From Sinosporangium siamense (lineage in GTDB: Bacteria > Actinomycetota > Actinomycetes > Streptosporangiales > Streptosporangiaceae), in contig NZ_BOOW01000020.1 in NCBI RefSeq assembly GCF_016863435.1, positions 310,001-374,000 on the forward strand: 64,000 nucleotides of DNA, in the 5' to 3' direction. The position numbers and the translations under genes were made by a program. Shown here one piece after another: positions 46,503 through 55,345 of the stretch. Every line of letters begins with the position of its first letter. Position 1 is the first letter of the stretch. A model generated the notes under the pieces. The model saw nothing but the letters and a program-made list of their open reading frames with translations. It was not told where the DNA came from and did no database searches.

Positions 46503-46754
46503 GGGCACCTCCACGGACGAAGCTCCTTGGCTCGACACTGCCTCACGATTCCAGGAATGACAAGACCTCAAGGGGCAGCCATTTGCTGACGCGGCGTAGA
46601 TCATCTGGCGTTCTCTCCTGAAAACACCAGGCCTCGCCCACAGAGAAGTGATGTCTCACTCTTGCGAAGATTCGTGGAGAAAATCCCCTAGAGATGCCTC
46701 ACCCGATCGGGCCGGTAGCCATTTCGATCACGGTGGAAACCCCGTGGAGACGCC
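46503..46754. other. Intergenic region upstream of DUF4287 gene
   Basis: About 250 bp holding the DUF4287 promoter; no ORF with a ribosome site. A strong bidirectional terminator follows at 46755. Confidence 0.4.
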
Positions 46755-46784
46755 GGAAGGGCCCCGCCGAGGCGGGGCCCTTCC
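46755..46784 (-). terminator. Strong GC-rich terminator after the Bax inhibitor gene
   Basis: GGAAGGGCCCCGCC (46755-46768) pairs with GGCGGGGCCCTTCC (46771-46784), a perfect 14-bp stem with a minimal loop, 73 bp past the stop at 46857. Confidence 0.88.
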
Positions 46785-46856
46785 ACATGCCTGTGCGCTG
46801 AGCGTCTCCCGGAGAGCGGCCCGGATGTCGACGCCGGTCGCCGCGCGGGTGGGAGA

Positions 46857-47639
46857 CTAGTCGCTGCTCGAGAAGTAGCTGATCAGGCGGAGGACCTCAA
46901 GGTAGATCCAGACCAGGGTCAGCGTGAGGCCGAACGCGCACATCCAGGCATATTTCGCCGGAGCACCGCTCTTGACCGCCTCCTCCGCCTCGGCGAAGTC
47001 GAGGAGCAGGAAGAAGCAGCCGAGCAGGATCATCGCGACGCTGAAGATCCAGCCGAGCGGGTTGTCGGTGCGGATGCCGATGCCACCCGCCACAAAGAAG
47101 CCGACGACCCAGTTGACCAGCATCAGGCCGAGGGCGCCGACCGCGGCGGCCCCGACGAAGCGGACGAGCTTCGGCGTGACCCGCACGATGCGCAGCGCGT
47201 AGACCGCGAGCACACCGGCGAACGCCAGCGCCGTGCCGATCACCGCCTGCAGCACGATGCCGTTGTAGAAACTCTCGAAGGTGCGGCTGATGACACCCAC
47301 GAACACGCCGTAGAACGCGGCGTAACCCAGGACCAGCGGCGGGCTGACCTTCTGCTTAAAGATCACGACGAAGCTGAGCACGATGCCGATGATGGCGGAC
47401 ACCACACCGGCCCAGAGCGGGACGTTGAGCACCCACGCCGCCGCACCCGTCACCACGAGGGTGCCGAGGGTCATGAACGAGCGGACCACGACGTCGTCGA
47501 TGGTCATCGTCCGGTAGGTGGGCTGCACATACGACGGCGAGTCGTACATCTCCTGGAGCTGCGCCGAGCTGGGCACCGGGGCGGCGCCCCCTTGATGGCC
47601 GTAGGCCTGTCGCCGGAAAACCGGGTTCTTACTCTCCAT
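46857..47639 (-). CDS. Bax inhibitor-1/YccA family membrane protein
   Basis: 260 residues. About 50 residues of a proline-rich cytoplasmic N terminus (AYGHQGGAAPVPSSAQLQEMYDSPSYVQ) are followed by seven helices; the conserved region includes TMTIDDVVVRSFMTLG and RTFESFYNGIVLQAVIGT. Family members are pH- or Ca2+-dependent channels. The start ATG 47639 has GGAGG 5 bp upstream; the longer GTG at 47651 has none. Confidence 0.9.
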   Translation of the reverse strand: MESKNPVFRRQAYGHQGGAAPVPSSAQLQEMYDSPSYVQPTYRTMTIDDVVVRSFMTLGTLVVTGAAAWVLNVPLWAGVVSAIIGIVLSFVVIFKQKVSPPLVLGYAAFYGVFVGVISRTFESFYNGIVLQAVIGTALAFAGVLAVYALRIVRVTPKLVRFVGAAAVGALGLMLVNWVVGFFVAGGIGIRTDNPLGWIFSVAMILLGCFFLLLDFAEAEEAVKSGAPAKYAWMCAFGLTLTLVWIYLEVLRLISYFSSSD

Positions 47640-47651
47640 CGCTGCCTCCAC

Positions 47652-48195
47652 GCTGCGACCTAAACGCGATCAGATTATGGGATCGGGCGTCACGCGGCCG
47701 TCTCACGCTGATATCTATCTTCACCTTGAGCCAGCGAAAGCTTCCCGCGCCCGACCTTCAGAGGCAAGCGATTAGGCATAGCTCTCGCCGACATGGCCAA
47801 CGCATGGCGTCGCTGCGTGGTTCCCGATCGCACCAGCGACTTCTCCGGCCCCACCACCTCAGCCGCGAACGCCGCATCTCCCGCCGTACCGGTAGGCAGA
47901 GGACGCACTCCGCCAACCGCCCGGCTCCGCCGTACCGGCCCTCCGCGCGTGTCCCTTCACGCACCCTGCAACGCTCCCACACCGTTCCACTCCCTGCGCC
48001 CGCCAACAAGCCTGGAAACGGAAGGCGGGCAGGTTTGGCCGCGTATCAGGACATATGCGCGAGTTACCCGAGGAGAGAGCTGAAAGATAACGATTTACAA
48101 AACGACCGGGGTCGACCACGAATACACCCCCGCGAATTCGCTCCAGCCCCCCGAGCACCCATCCGCATCGCTTTGTTACCCGCCGCTACATGACA
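47652..48195. other. Intergenic region before the tRNA gene
   Basis: About 540 bp of mixed composition. Frames on both strands (for example minus 47690-47908, plus 47726-48193) lack ribosome sites and conserved motifs, and read as Arg/Pro/Ser-rich shadows. The left end holds the Bax inhibitor promoter. No repeat or RNA gene noticed except the hairpin at 48196. Confidence 0.4.
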
Positions 48196-48230
48196 GCGCC
48201 CGTGACCGTGTTTTCGCAGGTCACGGGCGC
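48196..48230 (-). terminator. Hairpin downstream of the tRNA gene
   Basis: GCGCCCGTGACC (48196-48207) pairs perfectly with GGTCACGGGCGC (48219-48230) around an 11-nt loop, 21 bp past the tRNA 3' end at 48252. It can end tRNA transcription on the minus strand. Confidence 0.7.
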
Positions 48231-48251
48231 GTGTACGGACAAGCCGGACGG

Positions 48252-48324
48252 TGCCCCCGGTGGGACTCGAACCCACACGTCAACCCTTTTAAGGGGTTTG
48301 CCTCTGCCATTGGGCTACGGGGGC
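48252..48324 (-). tRNA. Class I tRNA with anticodon UAA (Leu by anticodon, scaffold atypical)
   Basis: 73 nt on the minus strand, all arms perfect: acceptor GCCCCCG/CGGGGGC with discriminator A, D arm, anticodon stem AACCC/GGGTT enclosing CTTAAAA, short 5-nt variable loop GACGT, and T arm GTGGG-TTCGAGT-CCCAC. The 3' CCA is not encoded (ACCG follows). The anticodon is UAA, which reads UUA (Leu). Yet leucine tRNAs of bacteria are class II with a long variable arm. Either this is a specialised tRNA charged by another synthetase, or a tRNA-derived gene. The terminator at 48196 follows. Assignment to an amino acid is uncertain. Confidence 0.9.
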
Positions 48325-48389
48325 GCCGCAATCATACGTAACTGACCCTCTTACGAGGAGCACAACTTCGCATCATGCGCCACACATGA

Positions 48390-49025
48390 TCACGAGCCGC
48401 GCATCGGGGCGGGCTGTGATGCCTCCGGACGAGTCAGGGCAGGGACGGCAGTGCCTAACCATGCCGGATGGAACGCCCCCGCTTCACTAATACGATCGAG
48501 GAAAAGTGTGCCGTCGAGATGATCGAGTTGATGTTGCACACAACGCGCCTCAACGGTGTCCGCGTGAACGGTGACGGAGGCGCCGCCGGGAAGATCCCCC
48601 CGGACACTGATCCGCGCGGCGCGTACGGTGCCCCCCGCGAACCCGGGGACGGAGACACACCCCTCGCGGCCCGGCTCCCAGCGGGAGGCGGCCACCAGAC
48701 GGGGGTTGAGAAGCACGACCTCACCCGCGCACGAACGGGCGTGGGGGTGGCGGGAGACGTCGAAGGCGATGATCCGCAGCGGCATGCCAATCTGGGGGGC
48801 GGACAACCCGGTGTACGGCATGAGCCGCCGCAGCGTGGCGAGAAGGTCGGCCACCGCGACCGCCGTGCGGGGGTCGCCGGGATCGGCGGGGCGGGCCCGC
48901 TCGGTGAGCAGAGGATGCGGCACGGTGAGCACCCTGCGCGCGATGCCCTGAGAAACATCGGCGCCCTGGGAAACGCCGGTGCCCTCAGGAAGATCGCCGC
49001 CCTCTGGAACGTCGATGCCGGTCAC
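48390..49025 (-). CDS. Peptide deformylase-like protein with altered catalytic residue
   Basis: 211 residues from GTG 49025, overlapping the upstream stop by 4 nt (GTGA). The three deformylase motifs are GLSAPQIG, EGCVSVPG and QHQLDHLDG. In active enzymes the third is QHExDHL; here the catalytic Glu is Gln (about residue 163), which in E. coli abolishes activity. The first motif is also shifted (YTGLSAPQIG). The N-terminal 20 residues are a repeat-like VPEGGDLPEGTGVSQG run. Metal ligands Cys and two His are kept, so a metal-binding but possibly inactive protein is likely. Not assumed to be the housekeeping def. Confidence 0.8.
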   Translation of the reverse strand: MTGIDVPEGGDLPEGTGVSQGADVSQGIARRVLTVPHPLLTERARPADPGDPRTAVAVADLLATLRRLMPYTGLSAPQIGMPLRIIAFDVSRHPHARSCAGEVVLLNPRLVAASRWEPGREGCVSVPGFAGGTVRAARISVRGDLPGGASVTVHADTVEARCVQHQLDHLDGTLFLDRISEAGAFHPAWLGTAVPALTRPEASQPAPMRGS

Positions 49026-49531
49026 ATAACCTCCAGCCGCGCCGGTCGAAAGGCGATCTCCGACCCGAAGCCCGCACCTGTCGCCGTCAGTCTGCACATC
49101 AGGCGGGCTACATCGACATGGCCGGGCAGGCAGACATCGGCCACAAGCGCGTGAGAACGTCCGCTGCGCCCCGCGTTGAACGCGGTGATCCGGCCGCCGG
49201 CGTCGGCGAGCACGGCACTGAGCGCGGCGAGCACACCGGGACGCCCGGGGCCGTGGACGCTGAGCACATATCCGAGGCCCTGGTCCTGCCCGCCGAGCCG
49301 CTCCCCCAGGCCGACGACGGTGGCGACCACTCCCGGCAAGGGCGCCACACGCCGCCGCACCTCCTCGGCGGAGGCGTCGCCGGACACCAGAAGCACCATG
49401 ACCGCATATCCCCCGAGCCGCGTCATCGTCGCCTCGCGGATGTCCAGGTCCGCCCCCGCGAGCACACCGCTCACCTCGGGGATCACCTCCGGCCTGTCGG
49501 CCCCCACCACCGTGACAGCGAGCAGCCCCAC
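49022..49531 (-). CDS. Two-ACT-domain protein, GcvR-like
   Basis: 169 residues from GTG 49531, with GGAGGA about 9 bp upstream; a longer GTG start at 49585 is possible. Two ACT modules are visible: LLAVTVVGADRPEVIPEVSGVLAGADLDIREATMT and YVLSVHGPGRPGVLAALSAVLADAGGRI. GcvR and similar ACT-ACT proteins sense amino acids to control the glycine cleavage system or other genes. No DNA-binding domain is seen. Coupled by GTGA to the deformylase homolog downstream. Confidence 0.8.
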   Translation of the reverse strand: MGLLAVTVVGADRPEVIPEVSGVLAGADLDIREATMTRLGGYAVMVLLVSGDASAEEVRRRVAPLPGVVATVVGLGERLGGQDQGLGYVLSVHGPGRPGVLAALSAVLADAGGRITAFNAGRSGRSHALVADVCLPGHVDVARLMCRLTATGAGFGSEIAFRPARLEVM

Positions 49532-49637
49532 CCTTGGCACTCCTCCACTCACCCCTGCGAGAGGGCCGCACGACGACTCCACCACGGGTGGTACGGCTCA
49601 CGCCCACGCGGGTGGATGCGAGCCGTACTCGCGCGGG

Positions 49638-50975
49638 TCAGCGGTTGTTGCTCGCGACCGCGTCCCTGAAGGACTCGCGCGGCCGGTGGATCTCACCGAG
49701 CGAGATGGTCTCGCGGCGGAAGAAGAGCGCGAGGGTCCAGTCCACGACCACGCGGACCTTGCGGTTTAGCGTGGGCACCCGCGACAGATGGTATGTCCGG
49801 TGCATGAACCACGCAGGCAATCCGCGAAGCTTCACCCCGTAGACGTTGGCCACACCCTGGTGCAAGCCCAGCCCGGCGACCGAACCAACGTATTTGTGGC
49901 GGTATTCCACGAGCTCCTGCCCGTTGAGGTGGCGGACGATGTTGTCGGCGAGCACCTTGGCCTGGCGCACCGCGTGCTGGGCGTTGGGCGCGCAATATTG
50001 CCCGGGGTTGGTCACGTCGGGCACACCCGCCGCGTCGCCGGCGGCGAAGGCGCCGGTGGTGCCGGCCACGGTCAGGCGCGTCGTGGTCTTGACGCGGCCG
50101 CGCTCGTCGACGGGCAGGCCGCTGTCGGCCACGACCGTGCTCGGCTTGACGCCCGCGGTCCAGACGAGGGTGTCGGCCTCGAAGGTCGTGCCGTCCGAGA
50201 GGCGCACCTCGCCGCCGACGCAGGACTCGAGGCGGGTCTCCAGGCGCACGTCCATGCCGCGCTCACGCAGCTGGTCGAGGGTCCACTTGCCCATCTCGGG
50301 GCCGACCTCGGGCAGCACGCGGTTGGTGGCCTCGACCAGCACCCAGTGCAGGTCCGCGGGCGTGATCTTCCTGTAGTAGCGCGTGGAGTCCTTGGCCATG
50401 TCCTCAAGCTCGGCCAGGGCCTCGACGCCGGCGAAACCGGCGCCGACCACCACGAAGGTGAGGGCGCGGCGGCGCAGCTCGGGGTCGTCGGTGGACTCGG
50501 CGAGGTCCATCTGGTGCAGCACCCGGTTGCGCAGGCCGATCGCCTCGCCGATGGTCTTGAAGCCGATGCCGATGTCGGTCAGGCCGGGGATGGGCAGGGT
50601 GCGTGAGACCGACCCGGCGGCCATCACGATGACGTCGTAGGAGAGGTCGCGCGGCTCGCCCTCGATGGGCTCGAAGGTGGCGGTCTTGGCGTCGTGGTCG
50701 ACCTTGGTGATCTTGCCGTTGAGGATCCGCACGCGCGGGAGCACCCGGCGGAGCGGGGCGACGACGTGGCGGGGCGAGAGGTTGCCCGCGGCGGCCTCGG
50801 GCAGGAAGGGCTGATAGGTCATATAGGACTGCGGGTCGACGATCGTGATCTGCACACTTCCATCGCGCAGCTCCTTGCGCAGCCGCCGCTGGAGTCTCAA
50901 TGCCGTGTAGAGGCCGACGTATCCGCCGCCGACGATGAGGATGTGATTACCGTTGCCGTTCACTGCCATGCCCAT
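49638..50975 (-). CDS. ndh: Type II NADH dehydrogenase-like FAD oxidoreductase
   Basis: 445 residues. FAD-binding GGGYVGLYTALRLQ near the start, second Rossmann VVVGAGFAGVEALAEL for NADH, and GAFAAGDAAG near residue 305 for the FAD. C-terminal basic region (MHRTYHLSRVPTLNRKVRVVVDW) binds the membrane. Members oxidise NADH and reduce quinones without pumping protons. Start chosen at ATG 50975; ATG 50969 is equally possible. Confidence 0.92.
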   Translation of the reverse strand: MGMAVNGNGNHILIVGGGYVGLYTALRLQRRLRKELRDGSVQITIVDPQSYMTYQPFLPEAAAGNLSPRHVVAPLRRVLPRVRILNGKITKVDHDAKTATFEPIEGEPRDLSYDVIVMAAGSVSRTLPIPGLTDIGIGFKTIGEAIGLRNRVLHQMDLAESTDDPELRRRALTFVVVGAGFAGVEALAELEDMAKDSTRYYRKITPADLHWVLVEATNRVLPEVGPEMGKWTLDQLRERGMDVRLETRLESCVGGEVRLSDGTTFEADTLVWTAGVKPSTVVADSGLPVDERGRVKTTTRLTVAGTTGAFAAGDAAGVPDVTNPGQYCAPNAQHAVRQAKVLADNIVRHLNGQELVEYRHKYVGSVAGLGLHQGVANVYGVKLRGLPAWFMHRTYHLSRVPTLNRKVRVVVDWTLALFFRRETISLGEIHRPRESFRDAVASNNR

Positions 50976-51133
50976 CCGTTGAAGTGCTTGTGAAAGCATT
51001 CACAAGCGTACGCGACGGTCGCCCATTGGCGCCAATCCGCCCCCCTATTAACTTCTGCAAAATTTATTCGAAACGGTAGGCAAGTCGGACCTTTCACCCA
51101 GAAAGATCGCAGAACTTTCCTCTATGATCCGCT

Positions 51134-51928
51134 TCACATCGCAACATCCCTGGCCCTGGCGAAGATTGCATCCAACATGTGAGCTGTGACACGCCCGGTG
51201 AAGGTGTTCTGCTGGCTTGGGTGATAACACCCGATCAGCGTGAGCTCTTCCGCCCCCCGCGTGACCGCCACCTCCACCCCGTGCCCGAACGGCGCCCGCC
51301 GCTGCGGCAGCTCGTATCCGACCTCCTTGAGCGCCCCCCATGCCGCCTGCCAGGCGAAAGACCCCAGTGCGACCACCACCTTGAGCCCTCCGGCGACAAG
51401 TGCGAGCTCCCGCAGGAGCCACGGCGCGCAGGTGGAACGCTCCTGCGGCAGGGGCTTGTTGGCCGGCGGCGCACAGCGCACGGCGGCCGCCACCCTGGCC
51501 CCGATCAGCCGCTGCCCGTCCCCCGCCCGCACGCTGGTGTCCTGGGCCGCGAGCCCCACCCGGTGCAAGGAGGCGAACAACCAGTCCCCACTGCGATCTC
51601 CGGTGAAAATTCTCCCCGTACGGTTACCCCCATGTGCCGCCGGCGCCAGCCCCACCAGAAGAATGCGCGGATTTTCCTCCCCCCACCCCGGAACCGGCCG
51701 CCCCCAGTAGACCTCGTCGGCGAAGGCCCTCCGCTTGACGTCCGCGACCTCCTCCCGCCACTCCACCAGGCGGGGACACGCCCGGCACACAGACTGCCGC
51801 GCGGTCAACTCCGCGAGAGTACGGCTGCCGCCGGCCAGCTCGGCCACCTCCCGCGCGTCGCGGGCGACGGGGGTGCTCGGCGAGGCGGGATCCTCGGGCC
51901 AGCCGGTGCCCGGCAGTACATAGCTCAT
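51134..51928 (-). CDS. udgB: Family 5 uracil-DNA glycosylase (UdgB type)
   Basis: 264 residues. Fe-S cysteines beginning CRACP near 40, motif [13 protein letters not shown] with the catalytic region, and the C-terminal [11 protein letters not shown] motif of family 5 (UDGb). These remove uracil and hypoxanthine from DNA. The start ATG 51928 lies directly against GGAGG, so ribosome spacing is unusual; the sequence upstream is not conserved. Length is normal. Confidence 0.93.
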   Translation of the reverse strand: MSYVLPGTGWPEDPASPSTPVARDAREVAELAGGSRTLAELTARQSVCRACPRLVEWREEVADVKRRAFADEVYWGRPVPGWGEENPRILLVGLAPAAHGGNRTGRIFTGDRSGDWLFASLHRVGLAAQDTSVRAGDGQRLIGARVAAAVRCAPPANKPLPQERSTCAPWLLRELALVAGGLKVVVALGSFAWQAAWGALKEVGYELPQRRAPFGHGVEVAVTRGAEELTLIGCYHPSQQNTFTGRVTAHMLDAIFARARDVAM

Positions 51929-52063
51929 CCTCCGATCCTGCCAAGACCGGCCGGGGCCCACCAACGCGAAGATGGGCGGCGCCAGAAGGCACCGCCCATC
52001 CCATGTCATGCGTGTCTATCCGTACTCACTTTCCCGCCGGGCACGGCCCGGGGTCAGGCGAGC

Positions 52064-53146
52064 TTAGCGAGGCGTCTCGCACTCCACCTTGGCGGTGGCG
52101 GCGTTCGACTCGACGTACTTCGGCGAGTGGATACGCAGCTTGCGCCACACGTTGGAGCTCGTGCTCACCGGCTCGTCGGCGACGCTCTTGGTGCTCGAGC
52201 CCCAGCCGGAGAAGTCCAGCTCGCGAATCGGACCGGTGTAGTTCTCGCCGATCCACTGGTAGGAGACCTTGCCGGAGCCGTTGTGCGTGATGCTGCCGGT
52301 GAAGGTGCGGGTCGCCGGGCAGGAGCCCTTGTAGTCGGCGGGGGCGCTCACGCTGGCCGACACGTCGTTGGACGAACCCTCACACTTGACCGAGTAGTAC
52401 TCGCGGTCGGAGACGACCCGCTTGTAGTGCGGGTGGTCGACCTCAAGCGAGACCCAGCCCCTGTCGCTGGCGGACGGCTTGAAGGAGTACTGCAGCTTGG
52501 TCCACTCGTCCGCGCGGGCCGAGCCCGAGTCGACGACGTCGCCGTTCTTGAGCCAGCGGTACGTGACCCACTCGGTCCCGCCGTACACCCGGACGGTGCC
52601 GGTGAAACCGATCTTGGGCTGGGTCGGAGTACACGGACCGGAGTAGCCACCCTGGTCGGCGGACAGGCTGACCTCGACGCGGTCCTTACCGTAATCCGGG
52701 TCGTCCGCCTCACAGGTCACGCTGTAGTACCCCCGCTTGGAGGTCACCTTGCGCGGCGCCACGACCTGCAGGGCATACCAGCCCTCGGAGTCCCCGGTGA
52801 ACTTGGCGGTCTTGCGGAGGGTGTAGGACTTGGTGGTGCCCTTGCCCCTCGCGGTGAACGAACGCACGGCGCTCTTGCTGCCGTCGTCGTAGATCCAGCG
52901 GTACTGGACCTTGGCCTTGCCCTTCAGCTTGAGCTTGACCGTTGAGGAGAAGGTGACCTTCTTAGGGCACTCGCCCTCGTAATTCCTGGGAGATGCTTTC
53001 GGCGTGCCCACCTTGACGATGGGCTTGCTCTTGGCACTTGCGCTCGCCGCGGCTGCGGGGGCGGAGAGCACACCGGCGACCATGGACGCAGCCATGGTCA
53101 CACCTGCACCAAGGGCGAATACACGCCGCAGTGCTGAGGACTTCAT
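52064..53146 (-). CDS. Secreted protein of three cysteine-paired repeats
   Basis: 360 residues. The signal is KSSALRRVFALGAGVTMAAS-type with an AAA-x-A cleavage area (about 25-35). The mature part is three repeats of about 100 residues, each beginning with a Tyr-x-G-x-C, ending in an x-V-x-C-E, and containing a central W-(I/L) strand (QYRWIYDD, TYRWLKNG, SYQWIGEN). This is the pattern of Ig-like beta-sandwich domains with one disulfide each. AGGGG lies 5 bp before the ATG. Function unknown; surface adhesion or inhibition is possible. Confidence 0.8.
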   Translation of the reverse strand: MKSSALRRVFALGAGVTMAASMVAGVLSAPAAAASASAKSKPIVKVGTPKASPRNYEGECPKKVTFSSTVKLKLKGKAKVQYRWIYDDGSKSAVRSFTARGKGTTKSYTLRKTAKFTGDSEGWYALQVVAPRKVTSKRGYYSVTCEADDPDYGKDRVEVSLSADQGGYSGPCTPTQPKIGFTGTVRVYGGTEWVTYRWLKNGDVVDSGSARADEWTKLQYSFKPSASDRGWVSLEVDHPHYKRVVSDREYYSVKCEGSSNDVSASVSAPADYKGSCPATRTFTGSITHNGSGKVSYQWIGENYTGPIRELDFSGWGSSTKSVADEPVSTSSNVWRKLRIHSPKYVESNAATAKVECETPR

Positions 53147-53312
53147 GTAATCCCCTGTTCCGTGAGGTAACTGCTTCGAGACGGTTGCCGCCCCAGCACT
53201 GCTGTGCCGGGCCCCACGGCAAAGCCTCACTTAAAGCGTCATTACCTAAGCACGGAAGGGGTTTAATGATCAATACTCACACATGGCGACAAAGTTCCCA
53301 TATCGTGACATT

Positions 53313-54242
53313 TCACCCAAGGGACCAGGCGATCCCGTCGAGAATGTCATGCTCACTCACCACGACCCGGTCAAACCCAAACCTGGTCACGATTTGATTA
53401 AGAATCATGGCTCCGGCGCCGATGACATCGACCCGGCCGGGGTGCATGACGGAGATCGCGGCCCTCTCCGCGTGTGTCATCGCGATCAGCCGCTCGGTGA
53501 CCTCGCGCACCTCGCCCGCCGAGATCACAGCGTGGTGCAGCCGCTCGGCGTCGTATTCCTGCAGCTCAAGGGCGATGCCCGCCACTGTGGTGACCGATCC
53601 GGCGAGCCCGACCAGCGTGCGCGCCTCCCCCACCGGCACATGCGCGGCGACCTGGTCGAGCGCCGCGTCAATGTCCGCGGCCACCGCCGCCACGGCCTCC
53701 GCCGGCGGCGGGTCACCCGCGGCCTTCAGGTGGCGCTCGGTCAGCCGCACACACCCGATGTCCACCGACAACGCGCCGTCCACGTCGCCTGCCCCCACGA
53801 CGAACTCCGTGGACCCGCCGCCGATGTCCACCACGAGGTACGGCGAAGGCGCGGGAACCCCGGCCGCGACCAGATCTTTCGTGGCCCCGACGAAGGACAG
53901 CCGTGCCTCCTCGGCCCCGGTGACAACCTCGGGCTCCACCCCGAAGATCTCCTTGACCCCCGCGACGAACTCGTCGCGGTTGGCGGCGTCGCGGGTCGCG
54001 CTGGTGGCGACCACACGCACGGCTTCCGCGTCGTGCTGGGCGATCACCTTGGCGTAGTCGCGCATCGCGGTGAACGTGCGGTCAAGCGCCTCGGCGGCCA
54101 GGCGGCCGGTGCGGTCGACGCCCTGGCCGAGCCGTACGATCTCCATGCGCCGGGAGAGCTCGGTCAGGCCGTCACCCTCGATGTCCGCCACCAGCAAGCG
54201 CACCGAGTTGGTGCCGCAGTCGATCGCCGCCACGCGCTTCAC
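53313..54242 (-). CDS. ppx: Exopolyphosphatase, Ppx/GppA family
   Basis: 309 residues. Actin-like ATPase core with AIDCGTNSVRLLVAD at the N terminus, SATRDAANRDEF, and the second phosphate loop VVDIGGGSTEFVVG near 145; GLAGSVTTVAGI follows. Degrades inorganic polyphosphate or pppGpp. The GTG start has GGAGG 7 bp upstream. In this conserved block it follows DUF501 and divIC. Confidence 0.92.
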   Translation of the reverse strand: MKRVAAIDCGTNSVRLLVADIEGDGLTELSRRMEIVRLGQGVDRTGRLAAEALDRTFTAMRDYAKVIAQHDAEAVRVVATSATRDAANRDEFVAGVKEIFGVEPEVVTGAEEARLSFVGATKDLVAAGVPAPSPYLVVDIGGGSTEFVVGAGDVDGALSVDIGCVRLTERHLKAAGDPPPAEAVAAVAADIDAALDQVAAHVPVGEARTLVGLAGSVTTVAGIALELQEYDAERLHHAVISAGEVREVTERLIAMTHAERAAISVMHPGRVDVIGAGAMILNQIVTRFGFDRVVVSEHDILDGIAWSLG

Positions 54243-54283
54243 GTTGTCGCCTCCAGGCTTCGTCGTCTGTCTCAAGCTCCTCT

Positions 54284-54814
54284 TCAAGAGGAGGGGCCGG
54301 GCTCGGATTCGGTGTCGGCGGACACGCACGGGCCGTCCGCCCACCACTCCGGCAGCAGGTCGAGCGCTTCCCGCCCGAACGGGTTGACGCCCGGCACCGC
54401 GAGCTCGTGCCCGACCAGCGCGTGCAGGCACTTGACCCGGGTGGGCATGCCTCCGGTGCTCTGCATGTCGCGGGGCAGCGGCTCGACGCCCTCAAGGGCG
54501 GCGGCCTTGTCCCTGCGGGCGATGTAGTCGTCGTGGGCGGCCTGATAGGCCGCGGCCAGCTCGGGGTCGCCGGCGATGCGCTCCTGCATCTCCCGCATCA
54601 GGCCCGATCCTTCGAGGGTGCCGATGGCGGAGGCGGCCTTGGGACAGGTGAGGTAGTAGAGCGTGGGGAACGGCGATCCGTCGGGCAGCCGGGGCGAGGT
54701 CTCGACCACGTCGGGCAGCCCGCAGGGGCAACGATGGGCGACCGCCCGCAGCCCGCGCGGCGGCCGGCCGAGCTGCCGCTCGACCGCTGTCACGTCCTTG
54801 CTATCCACTTCCAC
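54284..54814 (-). CDS. DUF501 family protein
   Basis: 176 residues. DUF501 is clear from ERQLGRPPRGLRAVAHRCPCGLPDVVETSPRL, FPTLYYLTCP and the GGMPTRVKCLHALVGHELA end. Two CxC-like pairs (CPCG, CP) may bind metal. Function unknown. The start GTG 54814 is supported by GGAGAG 7 bp upstream and overlaps the divIC stop by 14 nt; GTGs 54808 and 54793 are alternatives. Confidence 0.92.
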   Translation of the reverse strand: MEVDSKDVTAVERQLGRPPRGLRAVAHRCPCGLPDVVETSPRLPDGSPFPTLYYLTCPKAASAIGTLEGSGLMREMQERIAGDPELAAAYQAAHDDYIARRDKAAALEGVEPLPRDMQSTGGMPTRVKCLHALVGHELAVPGVNPFGREALDLLPEWWADGPCVSADTESEPGPSS

Positions 54815-55229
54815 CTTCGGACTCTCCGGTTTGAGCTTTGCGGCCTGTGCCCTTGTCGGCCGCCTCGATCGACTCCCACAGCGTTTGATACCACGGCGCC
54901 TTCTCGATCTCGCGCACCTGACCGGCTCCGGCCGGTCCCGGCCGCGCGCCGTCGTCGCGGACGACGTAGCACTTCTCCGGCGCGGGCCCGCAATAATGCA
55001 GCCTGCGCCTGGCCTCGCGCTTGAGGTAGCTCGGGTCCTGCAACTGCAGGTTGCGCCGCTCATGGGTGTTGAGCTCGCTGAGGGCGTCGTTCCGCTGCTG
55101 CTGGAGCTCGGCGATCTGCCGCCTTTGGGCGATGTATTCGCGCACAGGATAGGCCAGGCTCATCGCGATGGCGCAGACCACCAGGGCCAGCACCGCGGCC
55201 CGGCCGGTCAACTGCGGTCGCTTGCTCAT
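54801..55229 (-). CDS. divIC: FtsB/DivIC-type septum formation protein
   Basis: 142 residues. N-terminal membrane helix (about 11-29), then a coiled coil (EYIAQRRQIAELQQQRNDALSELNTHE, about 32-60) and the DPSYLKREARRRLHYCGPAPEKCYVV block of FtsB/DivIC proteins. It joins FtsL and FtsQ/DivIB at the division site. DUF501 overlaps it downstream, and enolase lies upstream in the conserved actinobacterial order. Confidence 0.92.
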   Translation of the reverse strand: MSKRPQLTGRAAVLALVVCAIAMSLAYPVREYIAQRRQIAELQQQRNDALSELNTHERRNLQLQDPSYLKREARRRLHYCGPAPEKCYVVRDDGARPGPAGAGQVREIEKAPWYQTLWESIEAADKGTGRKAQTGESEGGSG

Positions 55230-55345
55230 GGCTCCGGTGCCCCCTCACAGCCGCCGCCGTCCCGGGGGAGCGGTGCTCCCCCGAGGGCGTGTATGTCTAC
55301 GGCGAAGCCGTGCGGACCCCTGGCACGCGGCCAGATGCCGCACTC

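Noticed and set aside
47726-48193. 155-residue plus-strand ORF before the tRNA gene
   Set aside because: Arg/Pro/Ser-rich, no ribosome site, no conserved motif.
48390-49607. 405-residue ORF spanning the deformylase homolog and the ACT gene
   Set aside because: The 5' half is a frame-shifted reading of the ACT gene; the deformylase start is GTG 49025.
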